The notes beneath the pieces were generated by a model, which was given only the letters and a program-made list of their open reading frames with translations, did no database searches and had not been told where the DNA came from. Shown here piece after piece: positions 1 through 7,269 of a stretch of 64,000 nucleotides of DNA. This DNA comes from Candidatus Latescibacterota bacterium (GTDB lineage: Bacteria; Latescibacterota; UBA2968): positions 1-64,000 of the forward strand of contig JAJEHL010000023.1 of the NCBI GenBank assembly GCA_022823725.1, given 5' to 3'. Numbering within the stretch: the stretch's first letter is position 1; the number at the start of each line of letters is the position of its first letter. The position numbers and the translations under genes were made by a program.

Positions 1-64
1 ACAGGTGACGACGCAATATCGACACCTTCTCCTCGGGGGTATAGTGCTTACGCTTCTTCGGCAT
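1..64 (-). CDS. Transposase OrfA-type, N-terminal fragment (cut by window edge)
   Basis: Twenty-one codons are visible. They start at 64 behind an AGGAGG ribosome site at about 70-77 and read M-P-K-K-R-K-H-Y-T-P-E-E-K-V and onward to I-L-R-R-H-L. This opening is typical of the small helix-turn-helix first frame of IS3-type transposases, which binds the element ends. The rest is beyond the left edge, so whether the gene is intact is unknown. Confidence 0.65.
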   Translation of the reverse strand, partial: MPKKRKHYTPEEKVSILRRHL

Positions 65-121
65 GGACTCCTCCTTTACATGAGCCCAATTTATAGCTTA
101 TCAAAGATCCGCAAAAGTCCA
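1..121 (-). mobile_element. Terminal part of an insertion sequence running off the left edge
   Basis: The first 121 bases look like one end of an insertion sequence read on the minus strand. A likely terminal sequence TGGACTTTTGCGGATC begins at 121 and runs leftwards, followed by about 55 bases of leader and the start of a transposase gene at 64. The terminal TG fits IS3-type inverted repeats (family knowledge), but the other end lies outside the window, so neither the second repeat nor a target duplication can be checked. The IS abuts the 3' end of the truncated PIN-like gene at 125. Confidence 0.6.
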
Positions 122-124
122 GTT

Positions 125-343
125 TTATCTGAAGCATAACAGAACAACAGCTCTCTTCCCTTCTGCATCAGTAATAGCTGATCTTTCTCGAGCCGCTATG
201 ATCTCGGCAAAACATACATCGGTGAGGTGAAAAGACCATCCTTTTTTTGCCATTTTGACGAAGGTAGAGAACCATTCAGGTTCAGATTTGGTATGGCACA
301 GCTTGCGAAAAATTCCGGTGTCTAATGCAACTCGTTTTGGCAT
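125..343 (-). CDS. PIN-like domain protein, probably truncated
   Basis: A 72-codon frame starts at 343 behind AAAGGA with 7-base spacing. It opens with V-A-L-D-T-G-I-F, which fits the first acidic residue of a PIN ribonuclease fold, and later has L-T-D-V-C-F-A-E-I-I, which fits the second acidic position. Complete PIN domains are about 120-140 residues, so the C-terminal half with the remaining acidic residues is missing. The stop lies 3 bases from the apparent insertion-sequence end at 121, so IS insertion or decay near it probably removed the rest. PIN proteins are commonly VapC-type toxins; no convincing antitoxin gene is visible upstream at 344-597. Family call is tentative. Confidence 0.4.
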   Translation of the reverse strand: MPKRVALDTGIFRKLCHTKSEPEWFSTFVKMAKKGWSFHLTDVCFAEIIAARERSAITDAEGKRAVVLLCFR

Positions 344-597
344 ACAGTTATCCTTTCTGTGGTCGCCGTACTATCAATTTCGACGAAGCCTACTGTTCTT
401 ATCAGTGATACTCTGCAATCTTTTGGAAAATACTTCATCAAGCGTCGCTGCATACGATACTCCAAAATGCGCGCAGAGAGGAATACTTCTATGGGTGCAG
501 GCTGGAAAAAGATAGACTTTACCAAAAGTATTTTCAAATAAAATTAAGGTGCAAAAAGGAGGATGTTTCTTGCTGAGAGCCGTCAAGCTATCTCAAA

Positions 598-784
598 TTA
601 TGGAGCGAAGAGATTCAGATTGGAGGCGAGTTTCGAGAGATAGACCAGTTCCACACCGACTACTTCGTTCGATGCTTTGTAATCATGCACCACGCCTGGT
701 GAGACCTCTTCTGATTCGACGATGGTAGAGTCGTTCAAGGCGCAGATAGAGCGCGTCGGCTTTCTTATCGACAGGTCGTTTCAT
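598..784 (-). pseudogene. DUF2283 family protein, broken by a one-base frameshift
   Basis: The minus strand from 784 opens M-K-R-P-V-D-K-K-A-D-A-L-Y-L-R-L, then shifts. Skipping one base near 735-738 restores N-D-S-T-I-V-E-S-E-E-V-S-P-G-V-V and a clean run ending L-N-L-F-A-P-stop at 598. This matches the compact DUF2283 pattern (D-x-x-A-D-A-L-Y-I-R-L, then E-E-x-x-P-G-V, then V-G-I-E). The 187-base span is one base more than 62 codons, consistent with a single insertion. DUF2283 genes often sit in toxin-antitoxin-rich accessory regions; function is unknown. A sequencing error is the main alternative to true decay. Confidence 0.6.
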
Positions 785-884
785 AATTCGTTACCTCAAG
801 GAGTTTACTCCTTCTCAAAAGTTCATTCTCGATCACCGAGTCCGCGTTTTTCTACGTGCGAAGGTATTCAGTTCATGCCGCACT

Positions 885-1003
885 AACGATCCGATGCTTC
901 ATTCCGCATCAACCAATTTCCCATCTTTGAATATCAGTTTCAAGTCGTCGTACGTGAGAACGGTTTTGGAGCCTAGTACAACCCGCGTTTTGGGTTTGCC
1001 TTT
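885..1003. repeat. 119-bp direct repeat, copy A (duplicated gene 3' end)
   Basis: This copy matches 4358-4476 over 119 bases with no gap and 6 mismatches. On the minus strand it encodes the last 34 codons plus stop (899-1003) of the secreted-protein gene at 4372-5037, without the rest of that gene. The coding differences are four silent changes (Thr, Arg, Leu and Glu codons) and a TGA-for-TAA stop; the sixth is just after the stop. Together with copy B it brackets the restriction-modification module. Confidence 0.9.
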
Positions 1004-1105
1004 TCGGACTTGACTTAAATAAACTGATGAACACAACCTTTATCAAATAGAAAATGATAAGCGTGACGAAAAAAATGGCGGCTATCCAATTTCATTTGGT
1101 TTTAA

Positions 1106-1122
1106 TTTACACGCCGTGTAAA
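1106..1122. promoter_or_regulatory. 17-bp palindrome, possible operator of the methylase gene
   Basis: The sequence TTTACACGCCGTGTAAA is a perfect 8-bp-arm inverted repeat around one central base. It ends 9 bases upstream of the proposed -35 box. The downstream gene starts with a helix-turn-helix segment, so autoregulation like that of C-protein R-M systems is plausible. That link is inference. Confidence 0.5.
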
Positions 1123-1131
1123 ATTTTTGCA

Positions 1132-1159
1132 TTGCATTTTCGCTCACAGTCTGTATAAT
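1132..1159 (+). promoter_or_regulatory. Sigma-70-type promoter of the methylase gene
   Basis: A TTGCAT box at 1132-1137 is followed after 16 bases by a perfect TATAAT at 1154-1159. Transcription would start near 1166. This falls downstream of the longest possible reading frame start (1127), which supports the ATG at 1208 as the real start. Confidence 0.65.
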
Positions 1160-1207
1160 TGTAATGTTCTCTTAACAGATACAAATTCTCGATTTTGGGG
1201 GCAAATC

Positions 1208-3466
1208 ATGAAATCGGTTTCAGAAATGATTCACGAACTCACGAAACTATATCACTATAGCATCGAATCTTTGGGAAGTGAACTCGGAGTTTCTACCTCT
1301 ACCATTAATCGATGGAAAAACAAAAAAAGCAAACCGAGGCCACTCATCGAAGGTGAACTTCGCAAAATTTATAAACGGAGCACATCTTCCGCGATGTTGA
1401 CGCGAGAGCCAGACATTCAGTGGCCGCTTTTTAAGCAGGAGATCGATATTCGTGAGGCCATGGACACGACTTTGCGTGAGCTAAGGGAAATACTCCACAG
1501 GCGAGGCAGGATGTCATCGAGAAATGAAGCGGTAGAGGAGTTGTCCAAGCTCTTATTTGTCCATGTAATGGCTATTGGAGAAGGCAGAGGCGGAATATCT
1601 CAAAAGAGTATGAGAGAGAATTTTCCCGGAATGAGTATGGCGAAGGCTTTAAGAACTTTCGTAAAGGAGATTTACGAGGCGTATTTGCCCATGTCAATTG
1701 GACACGAGTTGCAGGAAACCGATTATGAATTAAAGATCAAAGAGAGTGAAGAAGACCTGATTCTTGAGATACTTCAATGTTTCGAGACGCTCTCTTCTGA
1801 ATCTGAGTCATTCGACATCAGTGGAATCAAAGGCGTTGATTTTCTAAACGATGTATTTGGCCGATTTTTATCAGATTCTTTTGTAGATGAAAAGCAACTT
1901 GGGCAATATCTGACGCCCACAGAAGTTGTAAATTTTATGGTTAAACTCGCAATTCAAGAAATGTCCGACAATGAATTGAGGATCTTGACCCATCCCGAAC
2001 GGTGCAGAGAATTTGGATTTATTCTCGACCCATCATGTGGCGTTGGTTCTTTCTTAACCGAGATATTGAGATTTCTTCACCATGAAGTTGCTTCAAAAAA
2101 TGACGAGCGAATAACTCGGCAATGGTTATCCAATATGGTACATGATGTCCTGGTTGGCATTGATAAAAGTGAGCGCATGATTAAATTGGCATTGACAAAT
2201 ATGGCTATGTTCACCCTTCCAGCAACCAGACTTTTTCTCGCCAATGCGCTGGTCAGATTTGGAGGCGATGCTAAAGAACTGGCATTTTTAGAAGGGCAAA
2301 CAGGACTCATTCTAACCAACCCGCCATTTGGAGCGGAATTCAAAGGAGATGATTTAGCTGGCTTTCAAATTGCCAACAAATGGTTAAATCATATACCGCG
2401 CAAACTCGATTCAGAATTGCTTTTTGTCGAACGCTATTTGGATTGGTTAATTCCGGGCGGGCAATTGCTGGCTATTGTGCCCGATAGCATTCTAACAAAT
2501 AAAGGGTTATATCAAACGCTTAGAAAAAACATCGCCGATCAAGTAGAGATTAAAAGTGTGATTTCACTGCCAAATGTCACTTTTGGGGCCGCAGGCACGA
2601 ACACAAAAACCTCTATTCTCCATTTGAGAAAACGAAAAAATAAAAAATCAAGTGCAACACCGACTTTTTTTGCCATTTGTAATAATATCGGTTATTCCGT
2701 CAGCACAAGAGAATCTCAAAGAAAAAAAGTATTCAATGGCGAAAGTGATCTTCCTCGAATTTTAGAGGAACGTACAAAGCACGCCCCCAAAAATGTATGC
2801 GGACGTTTTGTCAAAGCAGTAGAAAAAAAAGAACGGTGGGATGCAAATTACCATGCAACCTTACCACCTGAAATTGAAGAGATCCTCGTCAATCGTTCCA
2901 ATACCCATGTATTCCTCTCAGATGTATCTGAACTCTCAACGGAGCGAAGTGATCCAAGAAGATCGGGCAATGGTAATTTCTTATATATAGAAATATCCGA
3001 TGTCAATGCAGAAATGTGCAAAGCAACAGGCAAAAAATTAAAATGCTCGGAGGCTCCAAGCAGGGCGAGAAAAGTTGTACACGCTGGAGACATTTTATTT
3101 TCTACGGTTAGACCTGAAAGAAGAACCGTTGCGCGAGTCACAGAGGAACAAGAAGGCGCAATTTGCACGACGGGATTTGCAGTTCTTCGGCCAAAGGGCA
3201 TAGATTCTCTGGTGCTGGCACAGATTCTAAGGACTGATTTCGTATGCCAACAAGTGCTCAGAAATAATATCGGTATTGCATATCCCGCTATCGATGAATC
3301 TTGTTTGCTTGACATCCTTCTTCCCATAGCGAAAAAGGATCTAAAAAACCTTGCAACACAGGCGCAAACTATCGTCCAGGCCGAATCGGAACTGGAGGCA
3401 CTCCGCACAGAATTTCAGGACAAAATTCAGAAACGAATTGCTACCTGGAAACAAAAAATAGCTTAA
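1208..3466 (+). CDS. HTH-N6-adenine methylase-specificity fusion protein
   Basis: The 752-residue product appears to combine three activities. Residues about 10-35 form a helix-turn-helix (S-I-E-S-L-G-S-E-L-G-V-S-T-S-T-I-N-R-W). The middle is a type I HsdM-like N6-adenine methylase with S-adenosylmethionine motif D-P-S-C-G-V-G-S-F near 274 and catalytic N-P-P-F near 371, plus the HsdM-typical Q-Y-L-T-P near 233. From about 540 to the end it resembles one HsdS target-recognition half (G-D-I-L-F-S-T-V-R-P) and a coiled-coil tail. One polypeptide would therefore read and methylate its site, like type IIG or M-S fusions, but no nuclease domain is seen. The ATG at 1208 follows a GGGGG ribosome site and lies behind the promoter at 1132-1159. 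The stop overlaps that of the convergent nuclease-like gene by four bases. Confidence 0.8.
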   Translation: MKSVSEMIHELTKLYHYSIESLGSELGVSTSTINRWKNKKSKPRPLIEGELRKIYKRSTSSAMLTREPDIQWPLFKQEIDIREAMDTTLRELREILHRRGRMSSRNEAVEELSKLLFVHVMAIGEGRGGISQKSMRENFPGMSMAKALRTFVKEIYEAYLPMSIGHELQETDYELKIKESEEDLILEILQCFETLSSESESFDISGIKGVDFLNDVFGRFLSDSFVDEKQLGQYLTPTEVVNFMVKLAIQEMSDNELRILTHPERCREFGFILDPSCGVGSFLTEILRFLHHEVASKNDERITRQWLSNMVHDVLVGIDKSERMIKLALTNMAMFTLPATRLFLANALVRFGGDAKELAFLEGQTGLILTNPPFGAEFKGDDLAGFQIANKWLNHIPRKLDSELLFVERYLDWLIPGGQLLAIVPDSILTNKGLYQTLRKNIADQVEIKSVISLPNVTFGAAGTNTKTSILHLRKRKNKKSSATPTFFAICNNIGYSVSTRESQRKKVFNGESDLPRILEERTKHAPKNVCGRFVKAVEKKERWDANYHATLPPEIEEILVNRSNTHVFLSDVSELSTERSDPRRSGNGNFLYIEISDVNAEMCKATGKKLKCSEAPSRARKVVHAGDILFSTVRPERRTVARVTEEQEGAICTTGFAVLRPKGIDSLVLAQILRTDFVCQQVLRNNIGIAYPAIDESCLLDILLPIAKKDLKNLATQAQTIVQAESELEALRTEFQDKIQKRIATWKQKIA

Positions 3467-4335
3467 TTCAAATGCCATACTTCATCAATCGTGCCAAACC
3501 AAACGCCATCTCCAATCTCACATCTCGGATTCTGGTTCACATGTTCCGGGTATCCCGATGCTGGCGGCAACCCATAAGGTTTTTCATAGCTCGGTACAGA
3601 CCTCGCAAAAGCAAAATCTCTTATATTGCCTGTTCTCAAAAATAGGCTTACTGCGAATATATCCTGAGTCGCGTATTTACAACTGCTTATAGGATAATCT
3701 TTTCCTGTGCTGTGAATAAGACGAGCGAAATCTGTGTTTGTCCCCCAGAGAGATTTTACTTCCACTTTTTTTATTACGCCATATCGTTCAAATTCAAAAT
3801 CGTAATTATAGTATCGTCCCAGGTGTCTTGCCATGTCCTCAGGCATACGACGCACATTATATCCACTGGCGACAGCGATGCGTGACAAAGAATACTCTAC
3901 CAATCCACTCAAGACCTTGGGTGCTGCACCATATTGGTCTATTTCCAAATAGTCGTTGACGGTTAATATTTCAAGAGCTTCGATTAGTTTGCCTTTCGAT
4001 CCTCCTGTATAAATTTCACCCTCAGCAGTCTCTCCATTGTTCTTGATCTCAAGTATCCGCCCCTTGGCAATCTCTCGCCAAACATCACCTTTGAGATGTC
4101 CTTCCGGAATGAATTTGCCCGTTCGGCCTATTTGCATTAATTCCTGCCATTCATCCTGTATTTTTACTGTGAAAGTCGCACGGTAATGGGATTGTCCGGG
4201 AAGCTTAACAATAGTTTTATCTAAAGAATGGATGGGGATGAGGACTGGACAAAGAACCTTCTCCAAACCTTCTAAATCTACGCCACCATAGCGATGTGCA
4301 ATTTTCTCAAAGAGATTTCGATAATTTTTGTTCAC
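3463..4335 (-). CDS. Putative PD-(D/E)XK restriction endonuclease partner
   Basis: This 290-residue protein starts with GTG at 4335 behind GGAG with 9-base spacing. Residues 179-194 read D-F-E-F-E, then nine residues, then E-V-K, a spacing compatible with the D...ExK core of PD-(D/E)XK nucleases. The next residues S-L-W-G-T-N-T resemble the segment after the core in some restriction enzymes. It sits tail-to-tail with the methylase fusion, sharing four bases at the stops, and both lie between the direct repeats. The likely role is to cut DNA not methylated by the partner. No separate promoter is obvious; it lies 36 bases after the stop of the gene at 4372-5037 and could be read from that operon. 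The nuclease assignment is inference. Confidence 0.6.
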   Translation of the reverse strand: MNKNYRNLFEKIAHRYGGVDLEGLEKVLCPVLIPIHSLDKTIVKLPGQSHYRATFTVKIQDEWQELMQIGRTGKFIPEGHLKGDVWREIAKGRILEIKNNGETAEGEIYTGGSKGKLIEALEILTVNDYLEIDQYGAAPKVLSGLVEYSLSRIAVASGYNVRRMPEDMARHLGRYYNYDFEFERYGVIKKVEVKSLWGTNTDFARLIHSTGKDYPISSCKYATQDIFAVSLFLRTGNIRDFAFARSVPSYEKPYGLPPASGYPEHVNQNPRCEIGDGVWFGTIDEVWHLN

Positions 4336-4357
4336 GAAAAATCTCCGTCCTCAATCC

Positions 4358-4476
4358 AACGATCCGATACTTTACTCCGCATCAACCAATTTCCCATCTT
4401 TGAATATCAGTTTCAAGTCGTCGTACGTGAGAACGGTTTTGGAGCCGAGTACAACGCGTGTTTTGGGTTTGCCTTT
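4358..4476. repeat. 119-bp direct repeat, copy B (3' end of the resident gene)
   Basis: This copy is fused in frame to the complete secreted-protein gene and supplies its last 34 codons, TAA stop and 14 downstream bases. Its outer edge lies 22 bases from the GTG start of the nuclease-like gene, so the bracketed module begins directly at the 3' end of the resident gene. See copy A for the comparison. Confidence 0.9.
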
Positions 4477-5037
4477 CAGGGCGATCACTTCTTCAATAGA
4501 CATATTCATTTTGAGCAAAACGGTATCTTCAGCACCCTCTAATTCCGCTTCGCTTGCCGCAAAGGCAATATTGAAAAGACGTTCAACTTCGGAAATCGTG
4601 TACTTATCCCTATTGACCTTGAGGCGAACGGCATGGCGGGCACCTGACAGTCTGTCGAGTTCAATATAAACCTCTTTCTCCCTTGCCTCGGCTTTTCGGA
4701 TTTGAACTTTCGCGCCCCTTTGGATCACCCGCACACTCCACCCCGCAAGCTCATCTCTTATAATGATATTTCGGACCTCTTCGGCAAAATCCTCTGCTGA
4801 CTGAGATTGGGACTGGCGAAAACCGCCTATTGTGGCGCGGTATGAAACCTCGCCATTCTCCAGAACATTTGCCGCATCAATGCCTCGAATCCCGTCATTC
4901 ACCTCTACAAAATCGATTTTGATCCAGAACGTCTTGCCTTTAATCGCCGCAACATGGCTTTTTACATCTGCCAGTTGCGCCTGCACCGTTTGAACTGAAA
5001 CAATAATCATCGATAAAAAAGCCACAAAAAAACGCAT
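4372..5037 (-). CDS. Secreted protein with BamE-like C-terminal motif
   Basis: The frame is open to 5118, but the start at 5037 has GGAGAG upstream and gives a clean signal peptide (M-R-F-F-V-A-F-L-S-M-I-I-V, then Q-T-V-Q-A). The mature part of about 200 residues is charged. The end carries S-I-E-E-V-I-A-L-K-G-K-P-K and K-L-I-F-K-D-G-K-L, a pattern seen in SmpA/BamE-like small domains of outer-membrane assembly proteins. It is the last gene of the minus-strand run that starts at 11845. Its final 34 codons are duplicated at 899-1003, and the nuclease-like gene starts immediately downstream. Function unknown. Confidence 0.65.
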   Translation of the reverse strand: MRFFVAFLSMIIVSVQTVQAQLADVKSHVAAIKGKTFWIKIDFVEVNDGIRGIDAANVLENGEVSYRATIGGFRQSQSQSAEDFAEEVRNIIIRDELAGWSVRVIQRGAKVQIRKAEAREKEVYIELDRLSGARHAVRLKVNRDKYTISEVERLFNIAFAASEAELEGAEDTVLLKMNMSIEEVIALKGKPKTRVVLGSKTVLTYDDLKLIFKDGKLVDAE

Positions 5038-5065
5038 CTTATCTCTCCAATTTGAGTAGTTCACA

Positions 5066-6262
5066 TCACAACCAGCCTGCCACGGTCCACAGCGGACTGA
5101 GACGCTGGAAAGGGGCATTCAGCAGACGCTTGCGATCTGTAATGGGATGCCCCCCGTACTGACGCACAAACTCGGCTTCAAATCGTCGCTCGAGATCCGT
5201 CTCTTCCGTCAGCGGAAGATCGACCCAGACACTTCCCCTATTAGCACTCTCGCGAATCGCAATCCATATCTCCAGATCCCTGCGGGCATTTGCGGGAGAA
5301 TACCGCAGTTCTGACCCCTCTGTCACTGCCCTGTGAAGACTGCTGAGAATCGCAGCTTTTGCCACATCGTCCGTATGGGAAACCTTCTGATACTTAAACG
5401 GATTCTCCCAGACAACCGGTGGATCGGTATCCACCCGAACGGACGAGAGAATCTGCTCGCCGTCAATCTCCTCAAACACCTCCCGAATCGGGTAAGATGT
5501 GCGTTCACCACTTCCATAAAGCACCAGCTCATTCCCCGAAAGATGCCCTTCCACCCCCTCGATATCCCAGAAATTGCCGCGCGCACCGGCTGGCGACATC
5601 TCGTATAAACAAACAATGTCATCTTCGAACTCGACAACAGCACTCTCCCACCAACGGGTCGTTTCCTCCACCCCACCATAATTGCTATATGGCAACACCT
5701 CCACCGATTGTGCATAGCCCAGGGCACGGGTCGCGGCCTTGTCGAGAATCATCCTGACCCCGTTGATCCCGTGATAGCTTCCAGACGTGTACCACAAACG
5801 CGCATGTGTGAGTTTTCCAAGCAGTCCTTTTCTAACGATCTTTTGCTTTACTTGTTCCTGGGGCCAGAGCCATACATTTTCAGCAACCTCCCAGACCACC
5901 CCTCTATCCCTGCATGCCTGATCGATTGCATCGCCAATCGCCAGAGTATGGGCATACGGAATCTCCGTAATGATATGATAACCGCGCTCAACAGCCGTCA
6001 AAGCCATGACCGCCTGTCCATCGGTGGGCACAAGAATAAAAACCACATCCGGACTTTCTCCATCGAGCATCGCTTCAAAATCGGTATATCGCGCATCAAT
6101 GCCAAAACGCTCGCCAACAACCCGTAGCGACTGCTCGCTATGATCGCAAATCGCGCACAAATCGTAGAGATCGGTCAGCTTGACCATCGTCGCGATATAT
6201 CCGCGGGCGCGGGAGCTTTCATAAGCACCGCACCCCACAACAGCCAGTCGAAGTTTCTTCAT
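5066..6262 (-). CDS. Gfo/Idh/MocA-family protein with altered EKP motif
   Basis: A 398-residue NAD(P)-dependent oxidoreductase-type protein. The N-terminus has the Rossmann motif L-A-V-V-G-C-G-A-Y-E-S-S and the rest fits the family's alpha/beta substrate domain. The normal E-K-P motif, whose lysine takes part in catalysis in characterised members, reads E-I-P here (I-I-T-E-I-P-Y-A-H). The enzyme may therefore be inactive, use another base, or have a different chemistry. The start has AGGAGGT upstream. It lies 23 bases after the MDR gene at 6286-7257 in a run of closely spaced genes that also includes another EKP-less member at 8053-9255. Confidence 0.85.
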   Translation of the reverse strand: MKKLRLAVVGCGAYESSRARGYIATMVKLTDLYDLCAICDHSEQSLRVVGERFGIDARYTDFEAMLDGESPDVVFILVPTDGQAVMALTAVERGYHIITEIPYAHTLAIGDAIDQACRDRGVVWEVAENVWLWPQEQVKQKIVRKGLLGKLTHARLWYTSGSYHGINGVRMILDKAATRALGYAQSVEVLPYSNYGGVEETTRWWESAVVEFEDDIVCLYEMSPAGARGNFWDIEGVEGHLSGNELVLYGSGERTSYPIREVFEEIDGEQILSSVRVDTDPPVVWENPFKYQKVSHTDDVAKAAILSSLHRAVTEGSELRYSPANARRDLEIWIAIRESANRGSVWVDLPLTEETDLERRFEAEFVRQYGGHPITDRKRLLNAPFQRLSPLWTVAGWL

Positions 6263-6285
6263 AGCGTCTCACCTCCTGCTGACAA

Positions 6286-7257
6286 TCAATCCCACTCAAG
6301 AATGACACCGAGTGCTTCGTCCGGCTTGTGATAGAGCAAGTGATACGCATCCGGAGTTTGTTCCCAGGGGAGCCTGTGGGTAATCAGTTCAGCGACTTTG
6401 ATCCGTCCGTTGATCAGCATCTGGGCTGCATCCCGCATACACACCTCTCTGGGCGTATCGATGCGGATGCCCGCGATGATCTGCTTGTTCATGAAGGCGT
6501 CCCCTTCCAGAGGCAATGGCGCACCTTGATACTTCGCGATGAGGTGAATTGTTCCCCTGGGTGCGAGCATCTTCTGAGCTTGTTCGAAGGACTGGATGCC
6601 CGCGTAGCCACCGACGCACTCGACGACGAGATCGGCACCCTTGCCATCTGTGAGTTCCTTGACCGCTGCTATGGAGTCAGTCTGGGAGACATTGATCACA
6701 TTTTCGTGCCCCAGTTTTCGCGCGATATCGCATCGGAGAGGCTGTGCATCGACGACGATTACACGTCCAGGATCGCGTTCCCGAACGATCTGAGCACACA
6801 GGGCACCGACGATCCCCTGACCGAGCACGACAACGGTCTGCCCGGGTTCTATTGGCGAAGTGCGCATCCACATCACAGAACTGGTCGCGAGTGGGAGAAA
6901 GGTCGCAGTCTCATAGCTGAGTTCATCCGGAAGGGGAAAGGCCCGCCGAGATCTATCGGTTTCGCCCGCGATGACGTACTGAGCGTGCGGAGTATTCGCC
7001 ATGACACGCTGTCCAACTGCGAAATCCTGGATGTTGCCCCCCACCCCCACGACCTCACCCGCGTCGGAATACCCCATCATTTCAGGACTTACCGCCTCTT
7101 CCCTGACGTATCGCCAAAATAACTCCGACCCCCTGCTGATCAGGCTGCGCTTGACCTCAATCAGCATCTGATCGGGACCGGGTTCTGGCTGTTCGACTTC
7201 GACCATCTGCACATTGGCGAAGCCATCGAGTTTTTCAAGTCGTTTCATTCGTGCCAT
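6286..7257 (-). CDS. MDR dehydrogenase without zinc ligands (BchC-like subgroup)
   Basis: A 323-residue medium-chain dehydrogenase/reductase. The GroES-like N-terminal half carries S-L-I-S-R-G-S-E-L where zinc enzymes have their first cysteine ligand, and the structural-zinc cysteine cluster is absent. This S-x-I-S-x-G-[ST]-E signature marks a zinc-independent subgroup that includes BchC-type enzymes. The cofactor domain has V-L-G-Q-G-I-V-G. It probably oxidises or reduces a sugar-derived alcohol or ketone with NAD(P); the substrate is unknown. The start has GAGAGGA upstream. Neighbours are a PhyH-type dioxygenase (12-base gap) and an EKP-less Gfo/Idh protein. Confidence 0.8.
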   Translation of the reverse strand: MARMKRLEKLDGFANVQMVEVEQPEPGPDQMLIEVKRSLISRGSELFWRYVREEAVSPEMMGYSDAGEVVGVGGNIQDFAVGQRVMANTPHAQYVIAGETDRSRRAFPLPDELSYETATFLPLATSSVMWMRTSPIEPGQTVVVLGQGIVGALCAQIVRERDPGRVIVVDAQPLRCDIARKLGHENVINVSQTDSIAAVKELTDGKGADLVVECVGGYAGIQSFEQAQKMLAPRGTIHLIAKYQGAPLPLEGDAFMNKQIIAGIRIDTPREVCMRDAAQMLINGRIKVAELITHRLPWEQTPDAYHLLYHKPDEALGVILEWD

Positions 7258-7269
7258 AACAGCATCCTC

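Larger units (their letters stand above)
785..1207. other. Intergenic region: repeat copy A and methylase promoter
   Basis: No gene is supported here. The stretch holds the distal copy of the 119-bp direct repeat (885-1003), an AT-rich segment, a 17-bp palindrome (1106-1122) and a promoter for the methylase gene (1132-1159). A short dyad AAGGAG-TTTA-CTCCTT lies near 795-812 and lacks a T tract. Confidence 0.7.
885..4476. mobile_element. Putative integrated restriction-modification island between direct repeats
   Basis: Direct repeats of 119 bp bracket two genes and little else: a methylase/specificity fusion and a convergent nuclease-like gene. A repeat that copies the 3' end of a neighbouring gene while keeping its protein sequence is the arrangement left by elements that integrate into a gene end and carry a replacement 3' end, as the e14 prophage does in icd (established knowledge). 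No integrase gene is present inside, so integration by an outside recombinase or homologous recombination with a related strain's allele remains possible. Confidence 0.5.

Noticed and set aside
322-586. Two overlapping minus-strand frames of about 70 codons upstream of the PIN-like gene, possible antitoxin
   Set aside because: Neither has a ribosome site or a recognisable antitoxin motif, and one runs into the PIN-like gene.
1127-1207. Longer N-terminus for the methylase fusion
   Set aside because: This segment contains the promoter TTGCAT-TATAAT and would precede the transcription start.
2848-3408. 186-codon minus-strand frame within the methylase gene
   Set aside because: It is a shadow of the conserved plus-strand HsdS-like region and has no protein family pattern.
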